Positions 8,248-17,183 of a stretch of DNA of 64,000 nt are shown piece after piece (positions within the stretch are counted from its first letter, which is position 1; each line of letters opens with the position of its first letter). The position numbers were made by a program, and so were the translations under genes. The notes under the pieces were generated by a model. The model did not search any database and was not told the origin of the DNA. It saw nothing but the letters and a program-made list of their open reading frames with translations. The DNA comes from Sphingopyxis panaciterrulae. Lineage in GTDB: Bacteria > Pseudomonadota > Alphaproteobacteria > Sphingomonadales > Sphingomonadaceae. The stretch covers positions 1 to 64,000 of the forward strand of contig NZ_JACIJH010000003.1 of assembly GCF_014199295.1 (NCBI RefSeq). Direction: 5' to 3'.

Positions 8248-9693
8248 ATGAGCGAGGAGCTGGTTTCCCACGAACCCGCGACCGGCGCCGAACTGTGGCG
8301 CGGCCGGACGAGCGACGTCGATGCCGAGGTCGCGGCGGCGCGCGCCGCCTGGCTCGGCTGGGCCGCCCGGCCCTTCGCCTATCGTGCCGAAACGCTGCGC
8401 CGCTTCGTCGACCGAGTGAAGGCCGAGGCGGAGGGCTTTGCCGACCTGATCGCGCGCGAGACCGGCAAGCCGCTGTGGGAAGCGCGCACCGAGGTCGAAT
8501 CGGTGTGCAACAAGGTCGATATTTCGGTCACCGCCTATTCGGAGCGCACGCCGAACCGGCGCATCGAGGGCGCGATGGGGCTGCGCAACGCGGTGCGTCA
8601 CAAGCCCCACGGCGCGCTCGCGGTGCTCGGTCCCTATAATTTCCCCGCGCACCTGCCGAACGGCCATATCGTCCCGGCGCTGCTCGCGGGCAATTCGGTG
8701 CTGTTCAAGCCGTCCGAAAAGACCCCCGCGACGGGGGCGAAACTGGTCGACCTGTTCCACAGCGCGGGCGTGCCCGAAGAGGTGCTGCGCCTGATCGTCG
8801 GCGGGCCGGATACGGGCAAGGCGCTGGCCGCACACGACGGCCTCGACGGGCTGCTGTTCACCGGATCGGCGCGCACCGGGATCGCCCTCAACCGCCAGTT
8901 CGCCGCGCGGCCCGACAGGATTCTCGCGCTCGAAATGGGCGGAAACAACCCGATCGTCGTCTGGGACACCGCCGACATCCGCACCGCCGCGATTCTGGTC
9001 GTCCAGTCGGCTTTCCTGAGCGCGGGGCAGCGCTGCACCAACGCACGGCGCCTGATCGTCAAGCAGGCGATGGCGGAACCGCTGATCGAGGAGGTGCGAA
9101 CCCTGTCCGGCCGGCTGATCGTCGACCATCCGCACGCCGAACCCGCGCCCTATATGGGGCCGGTGATCGACAATGAGGCGGCCGACGGCCTGACCGAAAG
9201 CTTTCTGATCCTGATGTCGAATGGCGGACAGGTCATCCGCCACATGACGCGTCCGGTCGAAGGCCGGCCCTTTCTGACTCCCGGCATCATCGACGTCACC
9301 GCCATGCCCGAGCGCCCCGATATCGAGCTGTTCGGGCCACTGCTGCAGGTCGTCCGCGTCGAGAGCTTCGAGGCCGCGATCGCCGAGGCCAACAACACCG
9401 CCTTCGGCCTCTCCGCCGCGCTGATCGGCGGGACGCCCCAGCTCTACGACCAGTTTTGGGCCAATGCGCGCGCCGGCGTCATCAACTGGAACCGCCCGAC
9501 CAACGGTGCCTCCTCCGCCGCGCCCTTCGGCGGCATCGGCCTGTCGGGCAACCACCGGCCGAGCGCCTTCTACGCCGCCGACTATTGCGCCTATCCGGTG
9601 GCGAGCAGCGAGAGCGACGCCCTGCGCGCCTCGATCGGTGTCGGCCTGCACGACGACGAGGGGCCGAAGCTGGTGCGCAAGGGGTTTATATAG
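8248..9693 (+). CDS. astD: N-succinylglutamate 5-semialdehyde dehydrogenase
   Basis: This 481-residue NAD-dependent aldehyde dehydrogenase carries AstD marks. GPYNFPAHLPNGHIVPALLA is the typical AstD N-terminal signature, with general-base E229 in LEMGGNNP and nucleophile C263 in SAGQRCTNARR. The C-terminus ends with the family-typical IGVGLHDDE. AstD oxidises succinylglutamate semialdehyde in the arginine succinyltransferase catabolic pathway. The other ast genes are not in this window. The ATG at 8248 is preceded by GGAAGAG; an in-frame ATG 36 bases upstream looks less likely. Confidence 0.9.
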   Translation: MSEELVSHEPATGAELWRGRTSDVDAEVAAARAAWLGWAARPFAYRAETLRRFVDRVKAEAEGFADLIARETGKPLWEARTEVESVCNKVDISVTAYSERTPNRRIEGAMGLRNAVRHKPHGALAVLGPYNFPAHLPNGHIVPALLAGNSVLFKPSEKTPATGAKLVDLFHSAGVPEEVLRLIVGGPDTGKALAAHDGLDGLLFTGSARTGIALNRQFAARPDRILALEMGGNNPIVVWDTADIRTAAILVVQSAFLSAGQRCTNARRLIVKQAMAEPLIEEVRTLSGRLIVDHPHAEPAPYMGPVIDNEAADGLTESFLILMSNGGQVIRHMTRPVEGRPFLTPGIIDVTAMPERPDIELFGPLLQVVRVESFEAAIAEANNTAFGLSAALIGGTPQLYDQFWANARAGVINWNRPTNGASSAAPFGGIGLSGNHRPSAFYAADYCAYPVASSESDALRASIGVGLHDDEGPKLVRKGFI

Positions 9694-9706
9694 GCCGGGA
9701 GTCCAA

Positions 9707-9893
9707 CCCTTCCCCATTGATGGGGGAAGGATACGAAGCCTTGTCGCCTGGCGATTAGGCGTCGTTGGATGGAGGTGAGGGTGCGTCTCATGACACCCCG
9801 TCGGCTTCAGGCCGAGACCGCACCCCCTCCGCTGCGACTAGGCGGCAAGCCGCCAAGTCTCGCTGCCTCCCCCATCGAGGGGGAGGAAAGATT
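9707..9893. repeat. Dispersed repeat of about 185 bp (copy 1)
   Basis: This block starts with ttccccattgatgggggaag and ends with an inverted version (cccccatcgagggggagg). Between the ends are conserved pieces such as gatacgaagccttgtcgc and the palindrome gcggcaagccgc. A second diverged copy with the same order of pieces is at 61106-61290. Shorter relatives of the ends lie near 38900 and 40935. I see no coding potential. Confidence 0.75.
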
Positions 9894-9970
9894 TCCCCGC
9901 AAGTTTCGCTTCACCCGATCCAAAAAAGCCTGCTTTGCGATTTTTCCCGCGCCGCACCATTGTCGGCGCC

Positions 9971-10777
9971 ATGGAACATGCCCCCGCCTCCCTCCCCTCT
10001 GCGGGCAAGCTGTGGCTCGTCGGCGCCGGTCCCGGCGATCCCGAGCTGCTGACGCTGCGCGCGGCGCGGCTGCTGGCCAGCGCCGATCTGGTCGTTCACG
10101 ACGGATTGGTCGGCGCGGGCGTGCTCGCCTTGATCCCGTCGCACGTCGAACGGATCAGCGTCGCCAAGCAGCGCAGCCGCCACACGATGCGGCAGGACCG
10201 GATCAACGCGCTGATCGTCCGCGAGGCACAGGCCGGCAAGCAGGTCGTGCGCCTGAAGGGCGGCGATCCCTTCATCTTCGGGCGCGGCGGCGAGGAGCTC
10301 GAGGCCGCGCGCGAAGCCGGTGTCGCCTGCGAGGTCGTTCCCGGCATCACCGCCGCCGCCGGCTGCGCCGCGCAGGCGGGGCTCCCCCTCACCCACCGCG
10401 CCGATGCGAGCGCGGTCAGCTTCGTCGCCGGCCAGTGCAAGGATCTGACCGATCAGGACTGGTCGGGCCTCGCCGGGCACGGTCGCACGCTGGTCATCTA
10501 CATGGGCCTCGCTACCGCTTCGGCGATCGCCGACAAGCTGATCGCCGACGGCGTCTCGCCCGGCCTGCCAGTCGCGGTCGTCGAACGCGGCACCACCGCC
10601 GAAGCACGCGTTCTGCGGACCCTGCTCACCGACCTCGGCGACCTCGTCGCGCGCGAACGAGTGCAAAGCCCGGCGCTGATCGTCGTCGGCAAGGTCGCCG
10701 CCCGCGCCGACGCGCTCGACTGCCTCGGCGGGCCCGCCGCCGCCGCTTCATTGAAGGATATTTCATGCGATTACTGA
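9971..10777 (+). CDS. cobA: Uroporphyrinogen-III C-methyltransferase
   Basis: This 268-residue SAM-dependent methyltransferase makes precorrin-2, the precursor of siroheme and cobalamin. It shows KLWLVGAGPGDPELLTL at the N-terminus, VVRLKGGDPFIFGRGGEE, VPGITAAAGCAAQAGLPLTH and ERGTTAEARV. It lacks the CysG dehydrogenase/ferrochelatase domain. Its end overlaps the next gene by 13 bases and cysI follows, so its job here is to supply siroheme for the sulfite reductase. The ATG at 9971 is preferred over one 36 bases upstream because the family alignment begins shortly after it. Confidence 0.92.
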   Translation: MEHAPASLPSAGKLWLVGAGPGDPELLTLRAARLLASADLVVHDGLVGAGVLALIPSHVERISVAKQRSRHTMRQDRINALIVREAQAGKQVVRLKGGDPFIFGRGGEELEAAREAGVACEVVPGITAAAGCAAQAGLPLTHRADASAVSFVAGQCKDLTDQDWSGLAGHGRTLVIYMGLATASAIADKLIADGVSPGLPVAVVERGTTAEARVLRTLLTDLGDLVARERVQSPALIVVGKVAARADALDCLGGPAAAASLKDISCDY

Positions 10778-11061
10778 CCGGAAACGACCTGAAGACGGGG
10801 GCCGTGATCTGGTGGACCGGCCGCGACTGGTCGGTGCATGTCGAGGACGCCGCCGACGCCGGCGAGCATGGCGAGGCGATCCTCGCCGCCGAGGAAGGCG
10901 CGCGCCGCGTCAACGGCGGCTATATGATCGACGCCATCGACACGACGCAGGGACCGCGCCCCGCGCATATCAAGGACCGCATCCGCGCGCGCGGCCCGAC
11001 CGTGCGCCCCGACCTCAACCTGAAACCCGCCGACCCCGCGGCCGGCGACTGGGTGATCTGA
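10765..11061 (+). CDS. DUF2849 protein of the sulfite-reductase operon
   Basis: This 98-residue protein starts with an ATG inside the end of cobA. It begins MRLLTGNDLKTGAVIWW and continues with a conserved EDAADAGEHGEAIL block and an RAHIKDRIR-like tail. This matches the small DUF2849 family, commonly sited just before the sulfite/nitrite reductase gene in alphaproteobacteria. The function is unknown. A role in assembly or regulation of the reductase is inferred only from that synteny. cysI begins one base after its stop codon. Confidence 0.8.
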   Translation: MRLLTGNDLKTGAVIWWTGRDWSVHVEDAADAGEHGEAILAAEEGARRVNGGYMIDAIDTTQGPRPAHIKDRIRARGPTVRPDLNLKPADPAAGDWVI

Positions 11062-11062
11062 C

Positions 11063-12697
11063 ATGTACAAATATGACCAATATGACCAGGCGATGGTCGA
11101 CGCGCGCGTCGAGGATTTCCGCGACCAGGTGCGCCGCCGCATCGCCGGCGACATGAACGACGACCAGTTCAAGCCGCTGCGGCTGAAGAACGGGCTCTAT
11201 CTTCAGCTTCACGCCTATATGCTGCGCGTCGCCATTCCCTATGGCACGCTCAATTCGCGCCAGCTTCGCAAGCTGGCCGAGATCGCGCGCAAATATGATC
11301 GCGGCTATGGCCATTTCACGACGCGCCAGAACCTGCAATATCACTGGATCAAGCTGGAGGACGCGCCCGACATCCTCGCTGAGCTTGCGACGGTCGAGAT
11401 GCACGCGATCCAGACCAGCGGCGAGAGCATCCGCAACATCTCCGCCGACCAATATGCGGGCGCCGCCGCCGACGAAATCTGCGACCCGCGCCCCTGGGCC
11501 GAGTTGCTGCGCCAGGCGACCAGCTTTCACCCCGAATTCAGCTATCTGCCGCGCAAGTTCAAGATTTGCGTCATTTCGTCGCCCGCCGACCGCGCGGCGC
11601 TGCGCTGGCACGACTGCGCGCTGCGCATCGTGCGCAACGAAGCGGGCGAGGAAGGCTTCGAGGTCTATGCCGGCGGCGGCATGGGGCGCACCCCCTTCAT
11701 CGCGTACAAGATCCGCGATTTCTGCCCCGCGGCGCAGATATTCTCCTATATCCAGGCGATCCTGCGCGTGTGGAACCTCCACGCACGGCGCGACAATATC
11801 CACAAGCAGCGGATGAAGATCCTCGTCCACGATCTGGGCGAAGAGGAGTTCCGCCGTCAGGTCGAGGAAGCGTTTCAGCATTTCCTGACGCTGGACACCG
11901 ACTTCCCGCAGGCGGAATATGATCGCATCGCCGCCTATTTCACGCCGCCGCCGTTCGAGACCGGGCTGCCCGACGACATCGACCGGTCCGACCCCGACTT
12001 CGCGCTGTGGGTCGACCAGCAGGTCATCGCGCACAAGACGCCCGGCTATGCGATCGCCAACATCAGCCTCAAGCCCATCGGCGGCATCGGCGGCGACGCC
12101 ACCGCCGAGCAGATGGAGGTCGTGGCCGACCTTGCCGAGCGCTACAGCTTCGACGATGTGCGGGTGACCCACGCGCAGAATCTGGTGCTGCCCCACGTCC
12201 GCAAGCAGGACCTCTATGCGGTGTGGCAGGCACTGCACGAAGCGGGACTGGCCGATGCCAACCTCGACCTCGTCACCGACGTCATCGCCTGTCCCGGCCT
12301 CGACTATTGCACCCTCGCCAATGCGCGCTCGATCCCGGTCGCACAGAAGATCCAGCGGCGCTTCGCCGAGATGGAGCGTCAGCTCGACCTCGGCGAACTC
12401 AAGATCAAGATTTCGGGCTGCATCAACGCCTGTGGCCACCACCACGCGGGGCACATCGGTATCCTGGGCGTCGACCGCAAGGGCACCGAAAATTACCAGC
12501 TCCTGCTCGGCGGATCGGGCGCGGAGGACACGACGCAGGCCAAGATCACCGGCCCCGGCTTCGACGAGGACGGCGTCGTCGACGCGGTCGAGCGCGCGAT
12601 CGAGCGCTATCGCGAGCTGCGCGACCCCGGCGAGCGCTTCATCGACACCTATCGCCGCGTCGGCCTCGACGCCTTCAAGGAGGCTATTTATGGCTGA
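11063..12697 (+). CDS. cysI: Sulfite (nitrite/sulfite) reductase, siroheme/[4Fe-4S] subunit
   Basis: This 544-residue protein has the two-repeat siroheme reductase architecture. TTRQNLQYHWIKL marks the N-terminal ferredoxin-like half and GGMGRTPFIAYK the first siroheme region. The cluster ligands are C410 and C416 (CPGLDYC) with C453 and C457 (GCINACGHHH). It should reduce sulfite to sulfide in the cytoplasm. The neighbourhood (cobA, DUF934, cysH) argues for sulfite rather than nitrite. No flavoprotein CysJ gene is present, so electrons may come from ferredoxin or another partner. It overlaps the next gene by 8 bases. Confidence 0.92.
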   Translation: MYKYDQYDQAMVDARVEDFRDQVRRRIAGDMNDDQFKPLRLKNGLYLQLHAYMLRVAIPYGTLNSRQLRKLAEIARKYDRGYGHFTTRQNLQYHWIKLEDAPDILAELATVEMHAIQTSGESIRNISADQYAGAAADEICDPRPWAELLRQATSFHPEFSYLPRKFKICVISSPADRAALRWHDCALRIVRNEAGEEGFEVYAGGGMGRTPFIAYKIRDFCPAAQIFSYIQAILRVWNLHARRDNIHKQRMKILVHDLGEEEFRRQVEEAFQHFLTLDTDFPQAEYDRIAAYFTPPPFETGLPDDIDRSDPDFALWVDQQVIAHKTPGYAIANISLKPIGGIGGDATAEQMEVVADLAERYSFDDVRVTHAQNLVLPHVRKQDLYAVWQALHEAGLADANLDLVTDVIACPGLDYCTLANARSIPVAQKIQRRFAEMERQLDLGELKIKISGCINACGHHHAGHIGILGVDRKGTENYQLLLGGSGAEDTTQAKITGPGFDEDGVVDAVERAIERYRELRDPGERFIDTYRRVGLDAFKEAIYG

Positions 12698-13115
12698 TGT
12701 CCTGCGTTTCCGGAACGACGACCCGATCGAGGAGCCGGCGGTCACGCTCGACGCCTTCGTCGACCAGGAGGACGCCAGCGCGGTGCGGATCGAGGCGGGC
12801 GAGGACCCGCGGCGGCTGATCCCGGTGCTGGACCGCGTCAAGCTGGTCGAACTGGGCATCCCCCGGTTTCGCGACGGCCGCTGCTTCACCGCCGCGCGTA
12901 TCCTGCGCGAGGCGGGCTATGAGGGCGAAATCCGCGCCGAAGGCGACGTGCTGGTCGATTTGATCTTCTTCATGCGCCGCTGCGGTATCGACAGCTTCGC
13001 GCCGCAATCGCCGCTCAACCGTGCCGATGTCGATGCGTGCCTGAGCCGTTACGAGCATGTCTATCAGCATGCCGCCGACGGCGCCGTGCCGATCTGGAAG
13101 CTGAGGCATGGCTGA
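12690..13115 (+). CDS. DUF934 protein of the sulfate-assimilation operon
   Basis: This 141-residue protein contains VELGIPRFRDGRCFTAARIL, the typical DUF934 core, followed by a GDVLVDLIFFMRRCGIDSF segment. DUF934 genes almost always follow cysI in proteobacteria and have been proposed as accessory or electron-transfer partners of sulfite reductase; no activity is visible from sequence. The ATG lies within the last codons of cysI and the 3' end overlaps cysH by 8 bases, so translation along the cluster is likely coupled. Confidence 0.85.
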   Translation: MADVLRFRNDDPIEEPAVTLDAFVDQEDASAVRIEAGEDPRRLIPVLDRVKLVELGIPRFRDGRCFTAARILREAGYEGEIRAEGDVLVDLIFFMRRCGIDSFAPQSPLNRADVDACLSRYEHVYQHAADGAVPIWKLRHG

Positions 13116-13899
13116 GGTGAAGACCCCTCCCGAAGATCGTACCCGCGACCGGATCGACGTGGCGCCGCGCTTCACCCAGGCCGACGTCATCCGTCTCAAC
13201 AATCTCTTCCGCGGCCAGGACGCGGCGGAGACGGTCGCGAGCGTGCTCGGCGCGGGGCTGATCGGCGACACGGCGATCGTGTCGAGCTTCGGCGCCGAAA
13301 GCGCGGTGCTGCTGCACCTCGTCACCCGCGTCGCGCCTGATATCCCGGTGCTCTTCCTCGATACCGGCAAGCATTTCCCCGAAACGCTCGCCTATCGCGA
13401 CGCGCTCGCGGCGCGGCTGGGGCTGAATCTCGTCACGCTGACGCCCGATGCCGAGGAACTGGCGACGAAGGACGAAACCGGGCTGCGCTGGTCCTACGAC
13501 CCCGACGGTTGCTGCGAGATTCGCAAGGTCAAGCCGCTCGAAAAGGCGCTCGCTGATTTCGACACCTCCATCACCGGACGCAAGGGATTCCAGTCGTCTA
13601 CGCGCCAGGGCCTGCCGCGCTTCGAGCTCGACGGGAGCACGGGCCGGCTGAAGTTCAATCCGCTTGCCAACTGGACGCGCGATGCGCTCGATGCCTATTT
13701 CGCCGAACACGACCTGCCGCGCCATCCGCTCGAGGCCGAAGGCTATCCGTCGATCGGCTGCTCGCCGTGCACGTCGAAGGTCAAACCGGGCGAAGATCCG
13801 CGCGCGGGCCGCTGGCGCGGCTGGGACAAGACCGAATGCGGCATCCACGAAGCGGTGACGCCGCTGGGCGACGATCCGGCCAACGACCCGGCGTTTTGA
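13108..13899 (+). CDS. cysH: Assimilatory adenylylsulfate (APS/PAPS) reductase
   Basis: This 263-residue PAPS-reductase-family protein has SSFGAESAVLLHL (the nucleotide-binding SFGA loop), the FLDTGKHFPETL segment and the catalytic ECGIH motif (C244). It also has both extra cysteine pairs, CC at 135-136 and C218/C221, which bind a [4Fe-4S] cluster in enzymes that use APS. It therefore probably reduces APS to sulfite, using thioredoxin or glutathione. It is the last gene of the cobA-cysI cluster and converges on dnaB across a repeat hairpin. Confidence 0.92.
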   Translation: MAEVKTPPEDRTRDRIDVAPRFTQADVIRLNNLFRGQDAAETVASVLGAGLIGDTAIVSSFGAESAVLLHLVTRVAPDIPVLFLDTGKHFPETLAYRDALAARLGLNLVTLTPDAEELATKDETGLRWSYDPDGCCEIRKVKPLEKALADFDTSITGRKGFQSSTRQGLPRFELDGSTGRLKFNPLANWTRDALDAYFAEHDLPRHPLEAEGYPSIGCSPCTSKVKPGEDPRAGRWRGWDKTECGIHEAVTPLGDDPANDPAF

Positions 13900-13910
13900 T
13901 CGAGCAAGAT

Positions 13911-13983
13911 GTCGTCCCAGCGAAAGCTGGGACCGCTGGCATCCTTCTTGCCGATAGCGGCCCCAGCTTTCGCTGGGGCGACG
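13911..13983. repeat. Inverted repeat between convergent cysH and dnaB
   Basis: Two palindromic units (gtcgtcccagcgaaagctgg and its reverse near 13959-13983) lie head to head in the gap between the convergent cysH and dnaB genes. Each unit is itself a hairpin. It is a REP-like repeat and could also act as a bidirectional terminator. Confidence 0.7.
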
Positions 13984-13986
13984 TTT

Positions 13987-15498
13987 CTATTCATAATCCT
14001 CATACGCCCGGCTGTCGTCGGCGAGGTCGCTGAATTTCGTCGTCTTGGCCTCGAAGTGCAACCGCACCTTGCCGGTCGAGCCGTGGCGCGACTTGGCCAC
14101 GATGACTTCGGCGAGGCCGAAGACGCGCTCCATCTCGGCCGCCCATTCCTCGTGCGCGGCGTGGATCTTGACGTCGTCGCCCTCGATCGGCCGCTTGGGC
14201 TCGCGCGCGGCGACGTAATAATCCTCGCGGAACACGAACAGCACCATGTCGGCGTCCTGCTCGATCGACCCCGATTCACGAAGGTCGGAAAGCTGCGGTC
14301 GCTTGTCCTCGCGGCTTTCGACCTGGCGGCTGAGCTGCGACAGGGCCATGACCGGGACATTAAGCTCTTTCGCCAAAGTCTTGAGGCCACGGGAAATTTC
14401 GGAAATCTCCTGCACGCGATTGTCGCCGCTGCGCGAGCTGCCCTGCAAGAGCTGGAGATAGTCGACGACGATGAAGCCGATGCCATGGCGGCGCTGGAGC
14501 CGCCGGGCGCGGGTGCGCAGGCCGGCGATCGTCAGTCCCGGCGTATCGTCGATGAACAGGGGCAGGGTCTGGAGTTCCTGCGCGGCGCGCGAGAGCTGCT
14601 GGAACTGCTCCTTGCTGATCTTGCCCATGCGCAGCGCCTCGCCCGACACGCCCGACTGTTCGGCGAGCACGCGCGTCGCGAGCTGATCGGCCGACATTTC
14701 AAGGCTGAAGAAGGCGACCTTGGCGCCCATATTCTTCTCGGGCGGAATGCCGTCCTCTTCGTCGCGGCGGAAGCGTTCGGCGGCGTTGTAGGCGATGTTG
14801 GTGGCGAGCGAGGTCTTGCCCATGCCCGGACGGCCCGCAAGGATCATCAGGTCCGAATTGTGCATGCCGCCGATCTTGGCGTTCATGCTGCCGATGCCGG
14901 TGGTGATCCCCGACAGGTGACCGCCCGAGTTCAGCGCCCGCTCGGCCGCCTGCAGCGCGGTGAGGCTCGCGGCGTTGAAGCTCTTGACCGACCCCATTTC
15001 AGACTCGCCGCCCGCGACGCGATAGAGCGCCGTCTCGGCTTCCTCGATCTGCGCCTGCGGGTCGACGCTCTCGCTCGTGTCGAGCGCGCCCTCGACCATC
15101 GTGCGGCCGACGTCGACCAGTTCGCGCAACAGCGCGAGGTCGTAGATCTGCCGCGCGAAGTCGCGTGCGCCGATCAGCCCGGCGCCGCTGCCGGTAAGCT
15201 GCGCGAGATAGCCGACGCCGCCGACCGCCTTCATCGCCTCGTCATTCTCGAAATAGGGCTTCAGCGTCACCGGGGTCGCGATGCTGTTGCGCTCGATCAG
15301 CGCCATCGTCTGCGCGAAGATGCGCCCGTGCAGCGGCTCGAAGAAATGGGCGGCGTTCAACTGGACCGGCAGATCCTCGACGACTCGATTGTCGATCAGG
15401 ATCGCGCCCAGAAACGCGGCCTCGGCCTCGATATTGCGGGGCAATTGACGGTCGTCCCCGGACGAGACCGGGGCAGGAAAGCGGGCGACTTCGGACAT
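13987..15498 (-). CDS. dnaB: Replicative DNA helicase
   Basis: This 503-residue DnaB has the N-terminal helical domain (PRNIEAEAAFLGAILIDN), a linker and the RecA-like motor. Walker A is GRPGMGKTSLA. FFSLEMSADQLA is the H1a motif, IVVDYLQLL the Walker B, and LSQLSRQVESREDKRP and DLRESGSIEQDADMV are motifs H3/H4. It unwinds DNA at the replication fork and recruits primase. No intein or frameshift is visible. The gene is transcribed alone, away from the repeat-rich gap at 15499-15921. Confidence 0.96.
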   Translation of the reverse strand: MSEVARFPAPVSSGDDRQLPRNIEAEAAFLGAILIDNRVVEDLPVQLNAAHFFEPLHGRIFAQTMALIERNSIATPVTLKPYFENDEAMKAVGGVGYLAQLTGSGAGLIGARDFARQIYDLALLRELVDVGRTMVEGALDTSESVDPQAQIEEAETALYRVAGGESEMGSVKSFNAASLTALQAAERALNSGGHLSGITTGIGSMNAKIGGMHNSDLMILAGRPGMGKTSLATNIAYNAAERFRRDEEDGIPPEKNMGAKVAFFSLEMSADQLATRVLAEQSGVSGEALRMGKISKEQFQQLSRAAQELQTLPLFIDDTPGLTIAGLRTRARRLQRRHGIGFIVVDYLQLLQGSSRSGDNRVQEISEISRGLKTLAKELNVPVMALSQLSRQVESREDKRPQLSDLRESGSIEQDADMVLFVFREDYYVAAREPKRPIEGDDVKIHAAHEEWAAEMERVFGLAEVIVAKSRHGSTGKVRLHFEAKTTKFSDLADDSRAYEDYE

Positions 15499-15921
15499 GG
15501 CGAAGCATCATGCGCCGAACTGTGGGCGCGTGCAACGAATGTGTCGCATCATGCCATGTCATCACCGTGAACGCTTCTGGGGATAAGTCCGAATTTCCGG
15601 TCGTGTCGAAGGAGATCGAGACATAGTCGTGACACAGTTTGAAAGCAGGAGCGCATTTTGCTTTCTTCGTCACCCCGGATCAGGTCCGGGGTGACGAGAC
15701 AGGGAATGACCCCTTCCAAATCCAAACTGCATCACCACCCGAGACCCCATCAGCAGGGTGTGAAGCCGATGGGTGTCTCGACTTCGCTCGACATGAACGG
15801 GTTGAGAGGAATGAGGAAACGAACGGGGTTGAGGGAAATAGCGACACGAACGGGCTGAGGGGATGGGGACACGCCGCTCCCCCTTGCCCTTCGCACGCGC
15901 GCCTTTACAAGCGGCGCCATC
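15499..15921. repeat. Repeat-rich intergenic region upstream of dnaB and UPF0262
   Basis: This divergent gap should hold the promoters of dnaB (minus) and the UPF0262 gene (plus). A near-perfect family C palindrome lies at 15669-15695 (gtcaccccgg, gatc-containing centre, ccggggtgac). From 15774 comes a family F unit (tgtctcgacttcgctcgaca) and then three imperfect direct copies of a cgaacggg-ttgaggg-type unit, ending near 15865. I see no gene in it. Confidence 0.7.
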
Positions 15922-16419
15922 ATGGCCGAAGCCGACAGCAACCAGCAGCGCATCATCGCGGTCGAGCTCGACGAGGGCTCGATCGTCTGGCGCAATGCCG
16001 ATGTCGAGCAGGAGCGTCGCGTCGCCATTTTCGACCTGATCGAACAGAATCGCTTCGCGCCGCAGCGCGTGCACACCGACGGCTATGCCGGCCCCTATCG
16101 CCTGACGCTGCGCGTCGAAGAGGGGCGGCTGGTGTTCGATATCGGACGCGCGGACGGGGCGCCGCTCGAATCGGTCATCCTCGGCCTCGGGCGCTTTCGC
16201 CGGCCGATCCGCGACTATTTCGCGATCTGCGACAGCTATTATCAGGCGATCCGCACGGCGACCGCGCAGCAGATCGAGACCGTCGACATGGCGCGCCGCG
16301 CGCTGCACAACGAGGCGGCGGAGATGCTGGTCGAACGTCTCGACGGCAAGATCGAGGTCGATTTCGACACCGCGCGGCGCCTGTTCACGCTGATCTGCGT
16401 GCTCCACATCAAGAGCTGA
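15922..16419 (+). CDS. UPF0262 family protein
   Basis: This 165-residue protein is typical of UPF0262, a family largely limited to alphaproteobacteria and of unknown function. Recognisable segments are [59 protein letters not shown] and the highly conserved C-terminal [20 protein letters not shown]. It is probably cytoplasmic, with no signal peptide or membrane segment. The next gene starts three bases after its stop, so it likely shares a transcript with the GH25-like, cdd and dcd genes. Confidence 0.85.
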   Translation: MAEADSNQQRIIAVELDEGSIVWRNADVEQERRVAIFDLIEQNRFAPQRVHTDGYAGPYRLTLRVEEGRLVFDIGRADGAPLESVILGLGRFRRPIRDYFAICDSYYQAIRTATAQQIETVDMARRALHNEAAEMLVERLDGKIEVDFDTARRLFTLICVLHIKS

Positions 16420-16421
16420 CG

Positions 16422-17183
16422 ATGGCGATGGGGGCGACATTTCCGAAGCGCAGGCGGTCCGGCAAGGCGCGCGACTGGCGCGCGCTTCTGCGCCGCTGGC
16501 TGTGGCGCGCCGCCGGCATCGCGGCGCTGCTGCTGCTCGCCGCCGGGGCGGCGCTGTGGTGGGCGGCACGCTGGACGCCGCCGCGCGACCGATATCCGCT
16601 GCAGGGGGTGACGATCGACGCGGGCAACGGCGTCGTCCACTGGGGTTCGATCGAGGCGGCAGGCGCCGACTTCGCCTATCTCTTCGCGACCGACGGCGAT
16701 GCACGCGTCGATCCCATCTATGCGCGCAACATGGCGGCGGCGCGCGAGGCCGGCATCCGCACCGGGCCGATCCACCGCTACAACCTGTGCAAGCTGGCGA
16801 CCGACCAGGCGGCCAATTTCATCCGCCACGTCCCGCGCCGCGCCGACGCGTTGCCGCCCGTGGTCTGGCTCGACTATGACGACCGCTGCCCCGACCGGCC
16901 GACGCGCGCGCTGCTGCTCAGCGAACTCGCGACTTTCCTCGCGCAGATCGAGGCGCATATGGGCAAGCGCAGCCTGATCGCGCCCGGCCCGAATTTCGAG
17001 GCCGACTATCAGGTGACGCGCGGCATCGCGCGCACGACCTGGCTGCGCCGCGACTTCTTTCCGCCCGACTATGGCGCGCACCCGTGGGCGATGTGGCAGG
17101 CCAATGATTATGTGCGACTGTCCGGCGCGGACGGCACCGTCGGCTGGAACGTCGTGCGGCCCGAAGGAATGAACGATGAGTGA
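16422..17183 (+). CDS. Membrane-anchored GH25 (lysozyme-like) protein
   Basis: This 253-residue protein has a basic N-terminus, one transmembrane anchor (about residues 31-49) and an exported GH25-type barrel: GVTIDAGNGVVHWGSIEAAG, FAYLFATDGDARVDPIYARN, VVWLDYDDRC and WAMWQANDYVRLSG. GH25 enzymes cut the glycan of peptidoglycan. The usual strand motif with an acidic D-x-E pair reads D151-Y-D153 here, and the usual N-terminal DVS/HxG element is altered, so activity is uncertain. It overlaps cdd by 8 bases. Confidence 0.72.
   Translation: MAMGATFPKRRRSGKARDWRALLRRWLWRAAGIAALLLLAAGAALWWAARWTPPRDRYPLQGVTIDAGNGVVHWGSIEAAGADFAYLFATDGDARVDPIYARNMAAAREAGIRTGPIHRYNLCKLATDQAANFIRHVPRRADALPPVVWLDYDDRCPDRPTRALLLSELATFLAQIEAHMGKRSLIAPGPNFEADYQVTRGIARTTWLRRDFFPPDYGAHPWAMWQANDYVRLSGADGTVGWNVVRPEGMNDE

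Noticed and set aside
15774-15866. Possible CRISPR-like repeats
   Set aside because: Only three degenerate units with unequal spacing and no cas genes nearby; they resemble REP tails.
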